Assembly (NCBI RefSeq): GCF_001617365.1
Contig: NZ_LVJR01000014.1
Coordinates: 1 to 64,000 of the forward strand
Direction of reading: 5' to 3'
Origin: Rhodanobacter sp. FW104-R8
GTDB taxonomy: Bacteria; Pseudomonadota; Gammaproteobacteria; Xanthomonadales; Rhodanobacteraceae
Length of the DNA stretch: 64,000 nucleotides
Shown here one piece after another: positions 44,961 through 53,696 of the stretch. Position 1 is the first letter of the stretch; each line of letters opens with the position of its first letter. The translations under genes and the position numbers were made by a program. The notes under the pieces were generated by a model, which was given only the letters and a program-made list of their open reading frames with translations, was not told where the DNA came from and did not search any database.

Positions 44961-45078
44961 GCGGGGGACCTCGGGGAAGGTGGTTATTTATTACACCGCA
45001 TAGTTTACGAAATAAAACCCGCCGCGAGGAGTACGTCCATGGGTCGATTTCGGCAACGGATTGTTGCGCTGGCGATGT

Positions 45079-45104
45079 AAAAACCCCGGCACGAGGGCCG
45101 GGGT
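45079..45104 (-). terminator. Rho-independent terminator after the M16 gene pair
   Basis: On the minus strand ACCCCGGC pairs with GCCGGGGT around CCTCGT and continues into T5, about 25 bases after the second M16 stop. It ends the M16 operon before pagL. Confidence 0.8.
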
Positions 45105-45130
45105 CCGGATGTCACCGCAAGGGCGGGGAA

Positions 45131-46618
45131 CTACTTGCCGCTGGCCGGCCGCAGGCCCGGGCTGTCCAGGTCCAGCGTGGTCGACTCCAGCAGCGTGGCC
45201 TGCGGATGCGCCTTGCGAATGTCCGCGGCGAACTGCGCGGCGTCGCCGACCACCACCACCGTGCCGGCGCCAGCCGCCAGATGCCTGCCCGCGTACTTCT
45301 CGACCTGCTTGGGCGTCACCGCCTGCACCTTGGCGATGTACCGGCCGATCTCGTCCAGCGGCACGCCGTACACCGCCAATTCGCCGACCTGTCCGGCCAG
45401 CCCCGCGGTAGTCTCCAGGCTGCGGCCGTAGCCGCCGATCAGGGTGGCCTTGCGCGCGGCCAGTTCCTCGGCGGAAACCCGCGTGTCGCCCAGCCGCTTG
45501 AACTCGCCCAGCATCAGCTCGACCACCGGCGCCGCGGACGGGTTCTTGGTCTGCGCCGAAGCCAGCCACAGGCCGGCGTCGCGCAGCGGCTCCAGCCGGC
45601 TGCCGGCACCGTAGGAGAGGCCGCGCTTGATGCGGATCTCCTCGTTCAAGCGCGCCGAGTACGAGCCGCCGAGCACCGCGTTGGCGACCGTGCCCACGTA
45701 GTAGTCGCCATCGCCGCGCGGCGGCGCGGCATGCGCCGCGACCACGCCGGCCTGGCCGGCGCCATGCTGGTCGATCAGCAGCACCGCCGGCAGTTGGCTG
45801 GCGGCCTTGCCCGCCGGCCTGGCCGGCAGCGGCGTGGCCGGCTTCGGCCAATCGCCGAAGCTGGCCTGCGCCAGCTGCTGCGCCTGCGCCGGGGTGACGT
45901 CGCCGGCGAGGATCAGGATCGCGTTGTCCGGCCGGTACAGCGCTGCGTGCAGCCGCTGCACGTCGGCGCGGCCGATCCGCGCCAGCGAGGCCGGCGTGCC
46001 GGCACGCGAATGGCCATACGCGCCGTCGCCGAACACGCCGCGGCTGGCCGCCAGCGAGGCCAGCGCGGTCGGTCGGCTGAGGCTGAGGCGCAGGTCGTCG
46101 ATCGCCTGCGCCTGCGCCCGCTTCAGCTCGGCCGCGCTGAAGTCCGGCCGGCGCACCACCTCGGCCAGCAACTCCAGTGCCTGCGGGAGTTTCGGCGTGG
46201 TCACGGTGATGCCCACCGCGCTCTGGTCCCAGCCGGCGGCGGCATCCAGCGAACCGCCCAGCGCCTCGGCGGCGGCGGCGATCTGCGGCGCGCTCCTGCC
46301 GGCGGCGCCCTTGGTCAGCAGGTTCGCGGTGAGGTCGGCCAGGCCGGCCAGCGGCGGGGGATCCATCTCGCCGCCGCGGCGCAACACCAGCTGCGCGGTG
46401 ACCAGCGGCAGGTCGGCGCGGCGCACGCTGACCACCTGCAGTCCGTTCGCCAGCGTCTGCGTCACCGGCGTCGGCACGCTCAGCGCCGGCGCGGGACCGG
46501 GCGCGGGCGGCGTGGCGGGAAAATCGGCCGCCAGCGCGCCGCCGGAGGCCATCAAGATGGCCGTAAAGACGGCCAGACGGCAGATGTTTTTCCGGCGGCT
46601 CATTTCGTCGCTCTTCAT
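45131..46618 (-). CDS. M16-family zinc-protease-like protein lacking the metal site
   Basis: A 495-residue exported M16 homologue with a signal peptide (about residues 10-31, ending GALA-A). The N-terminal M16 domain is clear (TLANGLQVVSVRRADLPLVTAQLVLRRGGEMDPP), but where the H-x-x-E-H zinc motif belongs it has GLADLTANLL, so it cannot bind zinc in the usual way. The second M16 domain keeps the R-Y-like substrate elements (RIKRGLSYGAGSRLE). In two-subunit M16B peptidases one chain carries the metal and the other the R/Y pair; this is the non-catalytic partner of the overlapping upstream gene (ATGA overlap). Confidence 0.85.
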   Translation of the reverse strand: MKSDEMSRRKNICRLAVFTAILMASGGALAADFPATPPAPGPAPALSVPTPVTQTLANGLQVVSVRRADLPLVTAQLVLRRGGEMDPPPLAGLADLTANLLTKGAAGRSAPQIAAAAEALGGSLDAAAGWDQSAVGITVTTPKLPQALELLAEVVRRPDFSAAELKRAQAQAIDDLRLSLSRPTALASLAASRGVFGDGAYGHSRAGTPASLARIGRADVQRLHAALYRPDNAILILAGDVTPAQAQQLAQASFGDWPKPATPLPARPAGKAASQLPAVLLIDQHGAGQAGVVAAHAAPPRGDGDYYVGTVANAVLGGSYSARLNEEIRIKRGLSYGAGSRLEPLRDAGLWLASAQTKNPSAAPVVELMLGEFKRLGDTRVSAEELAARKATLIGGYGRSLETTAGLAGQVGELAVYGVPLDEIGRYIAKVQAVTPKQVEKYAGRHLAAGAGTVVVVGDAAQFAADIRKAHPQATLLESTTLDLDSPGLRPASGK

Positions 46619-47982
46619 TCCGTCGCTCCCTTGGCAGCCTGCGGCAGGTAGTCGATGGTGACGCTGCGCGCGCCGGTCACGTACTTCTGCAACACCCGGT
46701 GCACGTCCTGTTCGGTAACTTTCTGCAACGCGGCCAGGTCGGTGTTGACGTGTTCCGGGCTGCCGTCTATCAGCGCCGCCTGGCCCAGCGCGAACGCGAG
46801 ACCCTGCGCGGTCTGCCGCTGCTTCAGCTCGCCGGTCAGCAGCTGGGTCTTAACCTTGCCCAGCTCGGCGGCGGGGATCGGCTGGGTCGCCAGCCAGATG
46901 ATCTCCTCGTGCAGCAGCTTCTCCGCCTCGGCCGGCTGGTGGCCGCTGGCGAGGATCGCATAGGCGGTGAACAGGCCCGGGCCGACCCGGCCGTCGGCAT
47001 CGGCGCCGACCCGCTGGGCGACCTGGTGGCGATACACCAGCGACTGGTACAGCCGCGAGGAATCGCCCTGCGAGAGCAGCGCGGCGGCCACCTGCAGCGG
47101 GATGCTGTCAGCCGTGTCGGACGCCGGCGGCAGCAGCCAGGTGAGCGCCACCGCGGGCAGCGGCGCGGTCTCGCTGGTGACGGTGTAGCGCAGGTTCTTC
47201 TTGCGCTTCGGTTCCTGCGCGGTGACCTGCGGGATCGGTGCGGTCGGTTTCGGGATCCAGCCGAAATACTGGTCGACCCAGGCGTCGAGCTGCTTCGGGT
47301 CGAAGTCGCCGGCGACGATCAGGGTGGCGTTGTCGGGTCGGTAGAAGGTCTGGTGGAACGCGATCACGTCCGGCAGCGTCGCCGCTTCCAGGTCCTCGAT
47401 GCTGCCGATGGTCGGGCGCTTGTACGGATGCACGGTGTACGAGTGCGGGTCGATCGCGTTGAACAGCTTGCCGTACGGGTTGGCCAGCACGCTCTGGCGG
47501 TACTCCTCCTGCACCACCGCGCGCTCGGACCTGAAGTTCGCCTCGTCCACGTTGAGGTTGGACAACCGCTCGGCCTCGGCCCACAGCAGGGTCTGCAGAT
47601 GGTTGCTGGGCACCACCTCGAAGTAGTTGGTGACGTCGTCGCCGGTGGAGGCGTTGTTGGCGCCGCCGACGTCCTCGGTCAACCGGTCGAACTGCTCGGC
47701 GTGCATGTGCTTCGTGCTCTTGAACATCAGGTGCTCGAACAAATGCGCGAAGCCGGAACGCCCCTGCGGGTCGTCCTTCGAGCCGACGTGGTACCACACC
47801 TGCACCGCCACGTTCGGGCTGGCGTGATCCTCCACGCTGAGCACCTGCAGGCCGTTCGGCAGGGTGCGCTGGTGGTACGGGATCGGCGGGATGGTCAGTT
47901 CGGCCGCCACCGCGGGCAGCGGGGCCGGCGCGGCGGCGAGGAGGGTGAGGGTGGCCAGCAAGGCGGCCGGGCGCAGTCGCAT
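46615..47982 (-). CDS. M16-family zinc peptidase, catalytic subunit
   Basis: A 455-residue exported metallopeptidase. The signal peptide (about residues 1-27) precedes the M16 domain with the inverted zinc motif H80-x-x-E83-H84 in FAHLFEHLMFKST and the distal glutamate in SERAVVQEEYRQ (Glu159/160). The second domain has LTWLLPPASDTADS and LSQGDSSRLYQSLVYRHQ. The start is the ATG at 47982; a longer frame begins further upstream without a signal peptide. It is coupled to the zinc-less partner, and the two probably form a heterodimeric periplasmic protease for small peptides. Confidence 0.9.
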   Translation of the reverse strand: MRLRPAALLATLTLLAAAPAPLPAVAAELTIPPIPYHQRTLPNGLQVLSVEDHASPNVAVQVWYHVGSKDDPQGRSGFAHLFEHLMFKSTKHMHAEQFDRLTEDVGGANNASTGDDVTNYFEVVPSNHLQTLLWAEAERLSNLNVDEANFRSERAVVQEEYRQSVLANPYGKLFNAIDPHSYTVHPYKRPTIGSIEDLEAATLPDVIAFHQTFYRPDNATLIVAGDFDPKQLDAWVDQYFGWIPKPTAPIPQVTAQEPKRKKNLRYTVTSETAPLPAVALTWLLPPASDTADSIPLQVAAALLSQGDSSRLYQSLVYRHQVAQRVGADADGRVGPGLFTAYAILASGHQPAEAEKLLHEEIIWLATQPIPAAELGKVKTQLLTGELKQRQTAQGLAFALGQAALIDGSPEHVNTDLAALQKVTEQDVHRVLQKYVTGARSVTIDYLPQAAKGATE

Positions 47983-48068
47983 GGGCTTCGTCCGTTCGGC
48001 GGAAAGGGGCCACCATAGCAAGCCGGGGCGGCGGAGAGAGCCATGACAGGAGACAGGGACGCCATTTC

Positions 48069-48108
48069 ACCCGGGTATTATTGACACGTTGTTTAACCCG
48101 GGTAATAT
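48069..48108 (+). promoter_or_regulatory. Promoter with two ACCCGGGT palindromes before the DUF2239 gene
   Basis: TTGACA (48081-48086), a 16-bp spacer and TAATAT (48103-48108) form a near-consensus sigma-70 promoter. ACCCGGGT occurs at 48069-48076 and 48096-48103, exactly 27 bp apart, with the second abutting the -10. A weaker GCCCGGATAA follows at 48124. The sites are probably operators; the binding protein is not known to me. The same 154-bp gap is shared with the divergent M16 operon. Confidence 0.7.
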
Positions 48109-48136
48109 CCACTCCAGATTTTTGCCCGGATAAATC

Positions 48137-48727
48137 ATGCGGCCCGATGCCAACCGCCCTTGCACCGCGTTCGATCATCACCGCCTGCTCGCTTCCGGCC
48201 CGCTCGCCGAGGTAGCGCTGGCGGCCAGACGGGCGCTAGACGCGGGCGCTGCCGGGTCACTGCTGGTCCTCGACGACGCCAGCGGCCTGCCGGTGGAAAT
48301 CGATTTTCGCGGCACACCGGACGAGATGCTGGCGCGGCTGCAGGGCGCTTCGTTGGAGACCATCCCGCGCGGTCCCGGCCGGCCGAAGCTGGGCGTGGTG
48401 TCGCGCGAAGTCACCCTGCTGCCGCGTCACTGGGACTGGCTGGCGCAGCAGCCGGATGGCGCCTCGGCGGTGCTGCGGCGGCTGGTGGAACAGGCCGCGC
48501 GCGGCGGCGACGCCAAGGGACGCGCCCGTCAGGCGGCGGAAGCGGCCGACCGCAGCATGCGCGTGCTGGCCGGCGACCTGGCAGGTTACGAGGAGGCCGC
48601 GCGCGCATTCTGGCGTGGCGAGCGTGCGGGCTTCATCCGCCTGACCGATCATTGGCCGGCGGACGTACGCGACCATCTGCGCCGACTCGCCGCGCTGGCC
48701 TGGGACGCGCAGGCGGAAGCCGACTGA
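48137..48727 (+). CDS. DUF2239 family protein
   Basis: A 196-residue protein of a family known only as DUF2239. The typical core GPGRPKLGVVSREVTLLPRH and WDWLAQQPDGASAVLRRLVEQA is present. The family is predicted helical, soluble and often regulated; members have a basic DNA-binding-like central segment, but no function is established to my knowledge. It begins 29 bp downstream of the -10 of the palindromic promoter. The Ala-rich C-terminal half (RAGFIRLTDHWPADVRDHLR) is the other conserved part. Confidence 0.8.
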   Translation: MRPDANRPCTAFDHHRLLASGPLAEVALAARRALDAGAAGSLLVLDDASGLPVEIDFRGTPDEMLARLQGASLETIPRGPGRPKLGVVSREVTLLPRHWDWLAQQPDGASAVLRRLVEQAARGGDAKGRARQAAEAADRSMRVLAGDLAGYEEAARAFWRGERAGFIRLTDHWPADVRDHLRRLAALAWDAQAEAD

Positions 48728-48808
48728 TCCTGCCCACGGCAACCGACCCTGTCCCGACACGATTTTCCCCTGCAACCCAGCCCGCGCGCTGCGCCCGAGG
48801 ATCACCCG

Positions 48809-50101
48809 ATGCCGTCCATCCCGCCCGGTTCATTGTTTGCCAACCACAACTTCCGCCTGCTGTTCGGCGGCAGCACGATCTCGGCGATCGGCGACCAGTT
48901 CACCCTGGTGGCCTTGCCATGGCTGGTGCTGAAACTCACCGGCGACCCGGCCGCGCTCGGCCTGGTGCTGGCGGCGATGGCGCTGCCGCGTGCCGCGTTC
49001 ATGCTGATCGGCGGCGCGGTGGTGGACCGCATGTCGCCGCGGCGGGTGCTGCTCGGCGCGCGCGCGGTCAACGCGCTGCTGGTCAGCCTGCTCGCCGTGC
49101 TGGTGCTGGCCGGGGCGATCGGGATGGGCATGGTTTACGCACTCGCGCTGGGCATCGGCCTGTCCACCGCGTTCGCCTATCCGGCGGGCTCGGCGATCCT
49201 GCCGCAACTGATCCCGCCGCAGCAGCTGCAGCCGGCCAACGCGCTGTTCATGGGCATGCGCCAGCTGAGCATGATCGTCGGCCCGGCGATCGCCGGCCTG
49301 CTGATCAGCGTCGGCGCGCATGGGAAACACGACAACGGCGTGGCCGATGCCGCCGGACTCGGGCTCGCCTTCGGCATCGATGCGGTGAGCTTCCTATTCT
49401 CGCTCGGCTCGCTGATGCTGATCCGCATCCACAGCGACCATCACCCGAAGGCACCGGTCGGCAGCGTGCTGGCGAATGTCGCCAGCGGCATCCGCAACAT
49501 CTGGGCCGACCTGCCGCTGCGCGCGTTCATCCTCTACGCCGCCGTGGTATCGGTGTTCGTGGGCGGCCCGATCCAGGTCGGCCTGCCGGTGCTGGCCGAT
49601 ACCCGGCTGGACCTGGGCGCCGCGTCGCTGGGCATCCTGATGACCGCGAACGGCGGCGGCATGCTGCTGGGCAGCGCCCTCTCCGGCATCGCCACCCGAC
49701 TGGTGCGCGGCCGGCTCGGCCGGATGGTGCTGGGCATCGACAGCCTCGCCGGGCTGGCGCTGGCCACGATGGCGCTGGTGCACTCGACCTTCGCCGGCGC
49801 CGTGCTGCTGGCCTGCACCGGCGTGCTCGCCGGCATCGCGCAGATCGCCATCGTCAGCTGGATCCAGCGCCGCGTGGCGCCGGAGATGATGGGCCGCACC
49901 ATGAGCGTGCTGATGTTCACCTTCATGGGGTTGGGCCCGCTGGCGGCCGCCATCGCCGGCAGCCTGCTGAAGGTGGTTTCGCTGGCGACCCTGTTCACCG
50001 CGGCGGGACTGACGCTGAGCGCGATCGCCCTCGCCTGCATGACCAGTCCGGCACTGCGGAGCATCGGCGCGGCGCGGCCGGCGGCGGCCGGGGCGGGCTA
50101 A
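48809..50101 (+). CDS. MFS exporter (MFS_3 / EntS-like)
   Basis: A 430-residue, 12-segment transporter of the MFS_3 group, which includes siderophore and macrolide exporters. Recognisable elements are NHNFRLLFGGSTISAIGDQF (TM1), VALPWLVLKLTGDPAALGL, RMSPRRVLLGARAVNALLV (motif A loop) and QLIPPQQLQPANALFMGMRQ. No substrate clue exists nearby. It starts 81 bp after the DUF2239 gene, so they may or may not share a transcript. The downstream intergenic region holds a long palindrome. Confidence 0.85.
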   Translation: MPSIPPGSLFANHNFRLLFGGSTISAIGDQFTLVALPWLVLKLTGDPAALGLVLAAMALPRAAFMLIGGAVVDRMSPRRVLLGARAVNALLVSLLAVLVLAGAIGMGMVYALALGIGLSTAFAYPAGSAILPQLIPPQQLQPANALFMGMRQLSMIVGPAIAGLLISVGAHGKHDNGVADAAGLGLAFGIDAVSFLFSLGSLMLIRIHSDHHPKAPVGSVLANVASGIRNIWADLPLRAFILYAAVVSVFVGGPIQVGLPVLADTRLDLGAASLGILMTANGGGMLLGSALSGIATRLVRGRLGRMVLGIDSLAGLALATMALVHSTFAGAVLLACTGVLAGIAQIAIVSWIQRRVAPEMMGRTMSVLMFTFMGLGPLAAAIAGSLLKVVSLATLFTAAGLTLSAIALACMTSPALRSIGAARPAAAGAG

Positions 50102-50185
50102 AGGGAATTGCAAAAACCTCGGCCACGACACGCCTCACACCTTCCCGGGGGAATGAGTTCGTTGATCAGGTGGCGTTGGACTTCA

Positions 50186-50282
50186 ACGCTTCAGGCGGCG
50201 CAGGGCGGAGACCGCCCGCCGCTCCTGCTCCGCTATTGCCATACATCCCGAGCCGGCGGGCGGTGCCCGCCCTACGAAGCGT
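50186..50282. repeat. Long imperfect inverted repeat between convergent genes
   Basis: ACGCTTC...AGGGCGGAGACCGCCCGCC (from 50186) is mirrored by GGCGGGCGGTGCCCGCCCT...GAAGCGT (to 50282) around a spacer of about 33 bases. It fills most of the 207-bp gap between the MFS and RND genes, which face each other, and could terminate both. The wording CGTAGGGCGGGCACCGCCCGCC is typical of dispersed intergenic repeats in GC-rich genomes. Confidence 0.6.
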
Positions 50283-50308
50283 CTGCCCAATGAACCCGGC
50301 CCGCAGGC

Positions 50309-53300
50309 TTACGCCGTCTGGGGCTTGCCCAACGCCTTGAGCCGTTTCTTCTCCGCGCGCCGTTCCTTGCGCGCCGCCTTGCGGATCTTGCGGTCGTGGT
50401 TCCACAGGTAGATCGCCGGCGTGCTGAGCAGGGTCAGCAGCTGCGACACCAGCAGGCCGCCGACGATGGCGATGCCGAGCGGCTGGCGCATCTCCGAGCC
50501 GATGCCGAAGCCGATCGCCAGCGGCAGCGCGGCGCCCATCGCCACCAGGGTGGTCATGGTGATCGGGCGGAAGCGCACCAGCGCCGCCTCGCGGATCGCC
50601 TCCGGCGCGGGCAACCCGCGTTCGCGCTCGGCGACCAGGGCGAAGTCGACCATCAGGATCGCGTTCTTCTTGACGATGCCGATCAGCATCAGGATCGCGA
50701 TGATCGCCATCATCGAGATCTGCGTCTGGGTCACCAGCATCGCCAGGAACGCGCCGGCGCCGGCGGCCGGCAGGGTGGAGAGGATGGTCAGCGGATGGCC
50801 GAGGCTTTCGTACAGGATGCCCAGCACGATGTACATCGCCAGGATCGAGCCGAGCAGCAGCACCATGCCGTTGGACTGGGCCTGCTTGAGGCGCTGGTTG
50901 GCGCCGGTGAAATCCACCCGCATGCCGGCCGGCAGCCCCACCGCGTACGCGGCCTGCTCGACCAGCTTCACGCCGAGGTCCTGCGGCACGTCCTTGGCCA
51001 GGTTGTAGCTGATCGTGGCCGCTTCGAGCTGGTTGTGGTGGCGCACCCGCAGCGGGCTGATGTTCGGCTCGATCTTCGCCAGCGCGGACAGCGGGATCAT
51101 CCGGCCCTGCTCGTTGCGCACCCGCACGTTCAGCAGCGACTCGGCGCTCACGCTCTGCGCCGCGCCGGTGCTGAGCACCACCGCGTACTGGTTGATGTCG
51201 GAATAGATCTGCGACACCTGGCGCTGGCCGAACGCGTTGTACAGCGCCGAGTCGATCGTGCCGATGCCCACGTGCAGGCGCCCGGCGGCCTCGCGGTCGA
51301 TCTTCAGCAGCTGCTGCTTGCCGACCTGGTCGAAGCCGCTGCTGACGTCGCGGAACTGCTTGATCGTGCGCATCTGCCGCACCATCTTCAGCGTCCACGG
51401 CTGCAGGTCGCCGCCATTGCTGCTGACCAGCTGGAATTCGTACTGGCCGCCGCCGTCGCCGCTGCCGCCGCCGCCGAGGAACTGCACCGGGCTGACCGAT
51501 ACCTTCACGTCGGGCAGGCGGTCGAACTGCTTCGACAGCCGCTCGATCACCTGCTTGATGTTCTCGTGGCGCTGCTCCGGCCCGCTGCCGCGCGGCTTCA
51601 GGTCGACGAACATCTGCGCCGCGTTGCCCACCGCGCCGTCGCCGCCGCCGTTGCGGCCGAGCATGGTGAGCAGGTCCAGCACGGTCGGGTCGGCCTGCAT
51701 CAGCGCCGCCACGTGCTGCACCCGCTCGGCCAGCCGGTCCGGCGAGATGTTGGCGTCGGCGCGGATGTCGACCTGCAGCTGGCCGGTGTCCTCCTGCGGC
51801 ATGAAGGTGCCGCCGGCGGTCTTCGCCACCGCGAAGCCGAGCGCGAAGGTGAGCAGCAGCAGGGTCAGCGGCTGCCAGCGCATGATGCGGCGGTGGTGCA
51901 TCGCCCAGTCCAGCGCCCGCTCGTAGATGCGCAGCAGGCGGCGGTCGAAATTCTCCACCGCGCGCTCGAGCCGGCCCGGCGGCTTGCGGATCGCCGGCTC
52001 GTGCTCCAGCAGGTAGGCGCACAGCGCCGGGGTGAGCGTGAGCGAGACCAGCGCCGAGATCACCACCGCGGCGGCCAGCGTCACCGAGAACTCGCGCAGC
52101 AGCATCACCAACATGTTGTTGCCGAACAGCAGCGGCGCGAACACCGCCACCAGCGACAGGGTGATCGAGATCACCGTGAAGCCGATCTCGCGCACGCCGG
52201 TGAGCGCCGCCTGCATCGGCGGCTCGCCGCGCTCCATGTGGCGCACGATGTTCTCGATCACCACGATCGCGTCATCCACCACGAAGCCGATGCACAGCAC
52301 CAGCGCCACCAGCGACAGGGTGTTGAGCGTGTAGCCCAGCGCCCACATCACCACGAACGCGCCGGCCAGCGACAGCGGCACGCTCAAGGTGGCGATCAGG
52401 GTCGGGCGCAGCCGGCGCAGGAACACCAGCATCACCAGCACCACCATCGCGATCGAGATCAGCAGCGCCACCTGCACCTCGTGCAGCGCGGACTTGGTGG
52501 TCTGGGTGAGGTCGAACACCGCCGACATCGTCACGTTCGACGGCAGCGACGCGCCCAGCTGCGGCAGCCTGGCGCGGATCGCCTCCACCGTGGCCACCGC
52601 GTTCGCCTCCGGCCGCTTGCTGATCTGCAGGCCCACTGTGCGCGCACCGTTGAACCATGCCGCCTGGTACTCGTCCTGCTGGCCGCCGTACACCCGCGCC
52701 ACGTCGGACAGGCGCACCGGCGTACCGTTCTTCACCGAGATCAGCAGGCGGGCGAACTCGGCCGGCGTCTGCAGGCCGTCGCTGGCGCTCACCGTCATCT
52801 GGGTGCGGCCGTTGCTCAGCGTGCCCTGCGGCGAGGTGACGTTGGCCGCGCGCAGCGCGTTGGCCACGTCGTTGGTGGTGAGCCCCTTGGCGGCCAGCGC
52901 GTTGTTGTCCAGCTCGATCCGCACCGAGTGCGGCGTGCCGCCGAACACCTGCACCTGCGCCACGCCGCCGATCTGCGCCACGGCGGGCTTGAGCATGGTG
53001 TCGGCGAGGTCGAACAACTGGTCCTGCGGCAGTCCGGTGGAGGTCAGCGTGAGGAACAGGATCGGGATCTGCGAGGTGTCGAACTTGAAGTACTGCGGCG
53101 GCGTCGGCATGCCGCTGGGCAGGTCGACCGCGGCCGCGTTGATCGCCGCCTGCACGTCGCGCGCGGCGCTGTCGGCGGTGCGGCTCATGGTGAAGCGCAC
53201 CATCACCGAGGCGGAGCCCTCGCTGGCGTTGCCGTACATCTCGTCGACGCCGGGGATGCGGCCCAGGTGCCGCTCCAGCGGCGCCAGGATGGTGTTCGCC

Positions 53301-53476
53301 ATGGTCTGCGCGCTGGCCCCGGGCTGGTTGGCCGCCACGTAGACGCCGGGGAAATCCAGCGACGGCAAGGCGGCCACGCCGAGCAACAGGTACGCCCACA
53401 GCCCGGCCAGTATCAGGCCGAGCGCGAGCAGCGAGGTGCCGACCGGGCGGCGGATCAATGGGGCGAAAATGTTCAT
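50309..53476 (-). CDS. RND efflux pump inner-membrane subunit (MdtC/MuxC-like)
   Basis: A 1,055-residue, 12-segment hydrophobe/amphiphile RND pump. The N-terminus IRRPVGTSLLALGLILAG and LPSLDFPGVYVAANQPGASA place it near MdtB/MdtC/MuxB/MuxC rather than AcrB. The proton-relay aspartates are in LCIGFVVDDAIVVIENIVRH (TM4). The porter domains and the second half (GSILAMYIVLGILYESLGHP) are intact. The ATG at 53476 is chosen; a longer frame adds 18 residues lacking typical sequence. No adaptor or second RND gene is next to it, unlike standard mdtABC/muxABC operons; its neighbours are btuB and an MFS gene. Confidence 0.9.
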   Translation of the reverse strand: MNIFAPLIRRPVGTSLLALGLILAGLWAYLLLGVAALPSLDFPGVYVAANQPGASAQTMANTILAPLERHLGRIPGVDEMYGNASEGSASVMVRFTMSRTADSAARDVQAAINAAAVDLPSGMPTPPQYFKFDTSQIPILFLTLTSTGLPQDQLFDLADTMLKPAVAQIGGVAQVQVFGGTPHSVRIELDNNALAAKGLTTNDVANALRAANVTSPQGTLSNGRTQMTVSASDGLQTPAEFARLLISVKNGTPVRLSDVARVYGGQQDEYQAAWFNGARTVGLQISKRPEANAVATVEAIRARLPQLGASLPSNVTMSAVFDLTQTTKSALHEVQVALLISIAMVVLVMLVFLRRLRPTLIATLSVPLSLAGAFVVMWALGYTLNTLSLVALVLCIGFVVDDAIVVIENIVRHMERGEPPMQAALTGVREIGFTVISITLSLVAVFAPLLFGNNMLVMLLREFSVTLAAAVVISALVSLTLTPALCAYLLEHEPAIRKPPGRLERAVENFDRRLLRIYERALDWAMHHRRIMRWQPLTLLLLTFALGFAVAKTAGGTFMPQEDTGQLQVDIRADANISPDRLAERVQHVAALMQADPTVLDLLTMLGRNGGGDGAVGNAAQMFVDLKPRGSGPEQRHENIKQVIERLSKQFDRLPDVKVSVSPVQFLGGGGSGDGGGQYEFQLVSSNGGDLQPWTLKMVRQMRTIKQFRDVSSGFDQVGKQQLLKIDREAAGRLHVGIGTIDSALYNAFGQRQVSQIYSDINQYAVVLSTGAAQSVSAESLLNVRVRNEQGRMIPLSALAKIEPNISPLRVRHHNQLEAATISYNLAKDVPQDLGVKLVEQAAYAVGLPAGMRVDFTGANQRLKQAQSNGMVLLLGSILAMYIVLGILYESLGHPLTILSTLPAAGAGAFLAMLVTQTQISMMAIIAILMLIGIVKKNAILMVDFALVAERERGLPAPEAIREAALVRFRPITMTTLVAMGAALPLAIGFGIGSEMRQPLGIAIVGGLLVSQLLTLLSTPAIYLWNHDRKIRKAARKERRAEKKRLKALGKPQTA

Positions 53477-53651
53477 GGCGCTTCCGTGGCTCTCAAGCAT
53501 AGCCGCAGGCGCCGCACGCCGGATGCGCACGACGCGTACGCGCGTGGCGAAGGTGCGGCCGGGGCGAGAGTTCCATTCATCATGCCGGCTTTATGCCAGT
53601 CGCCGGCAAGCGGCGAATGTGCCTGAAGTCCACCCGTGCCGGAAGGCAGGG

Positions 53652-53680
53652 GATCGCCCCGGCGAAGACCCGGGGCGATC
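53652..53680 (-). terminator. Hairpin after btuB
   Basis: GATCGCCCCGG and CCGGGGCGATC form a perfect 11-bp stem with a 7-base loop, 17 bases after the btuB stop on the minus strand. There is no T run, but its position suggests transcript end formation before the RND gene. Confidence 0.65.
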
Positions 53681-53696
53681 GCGGTACGGCGGGAGC

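Noticed and set aside
50396-53626. A 1,076-codon plus-strand frame opposite the RND pump
   Set aside because: Its composition is Q/H/R/A-rich without domains, while the minus strand encodes a textbook RND protein. It is a shadow of codon bias.
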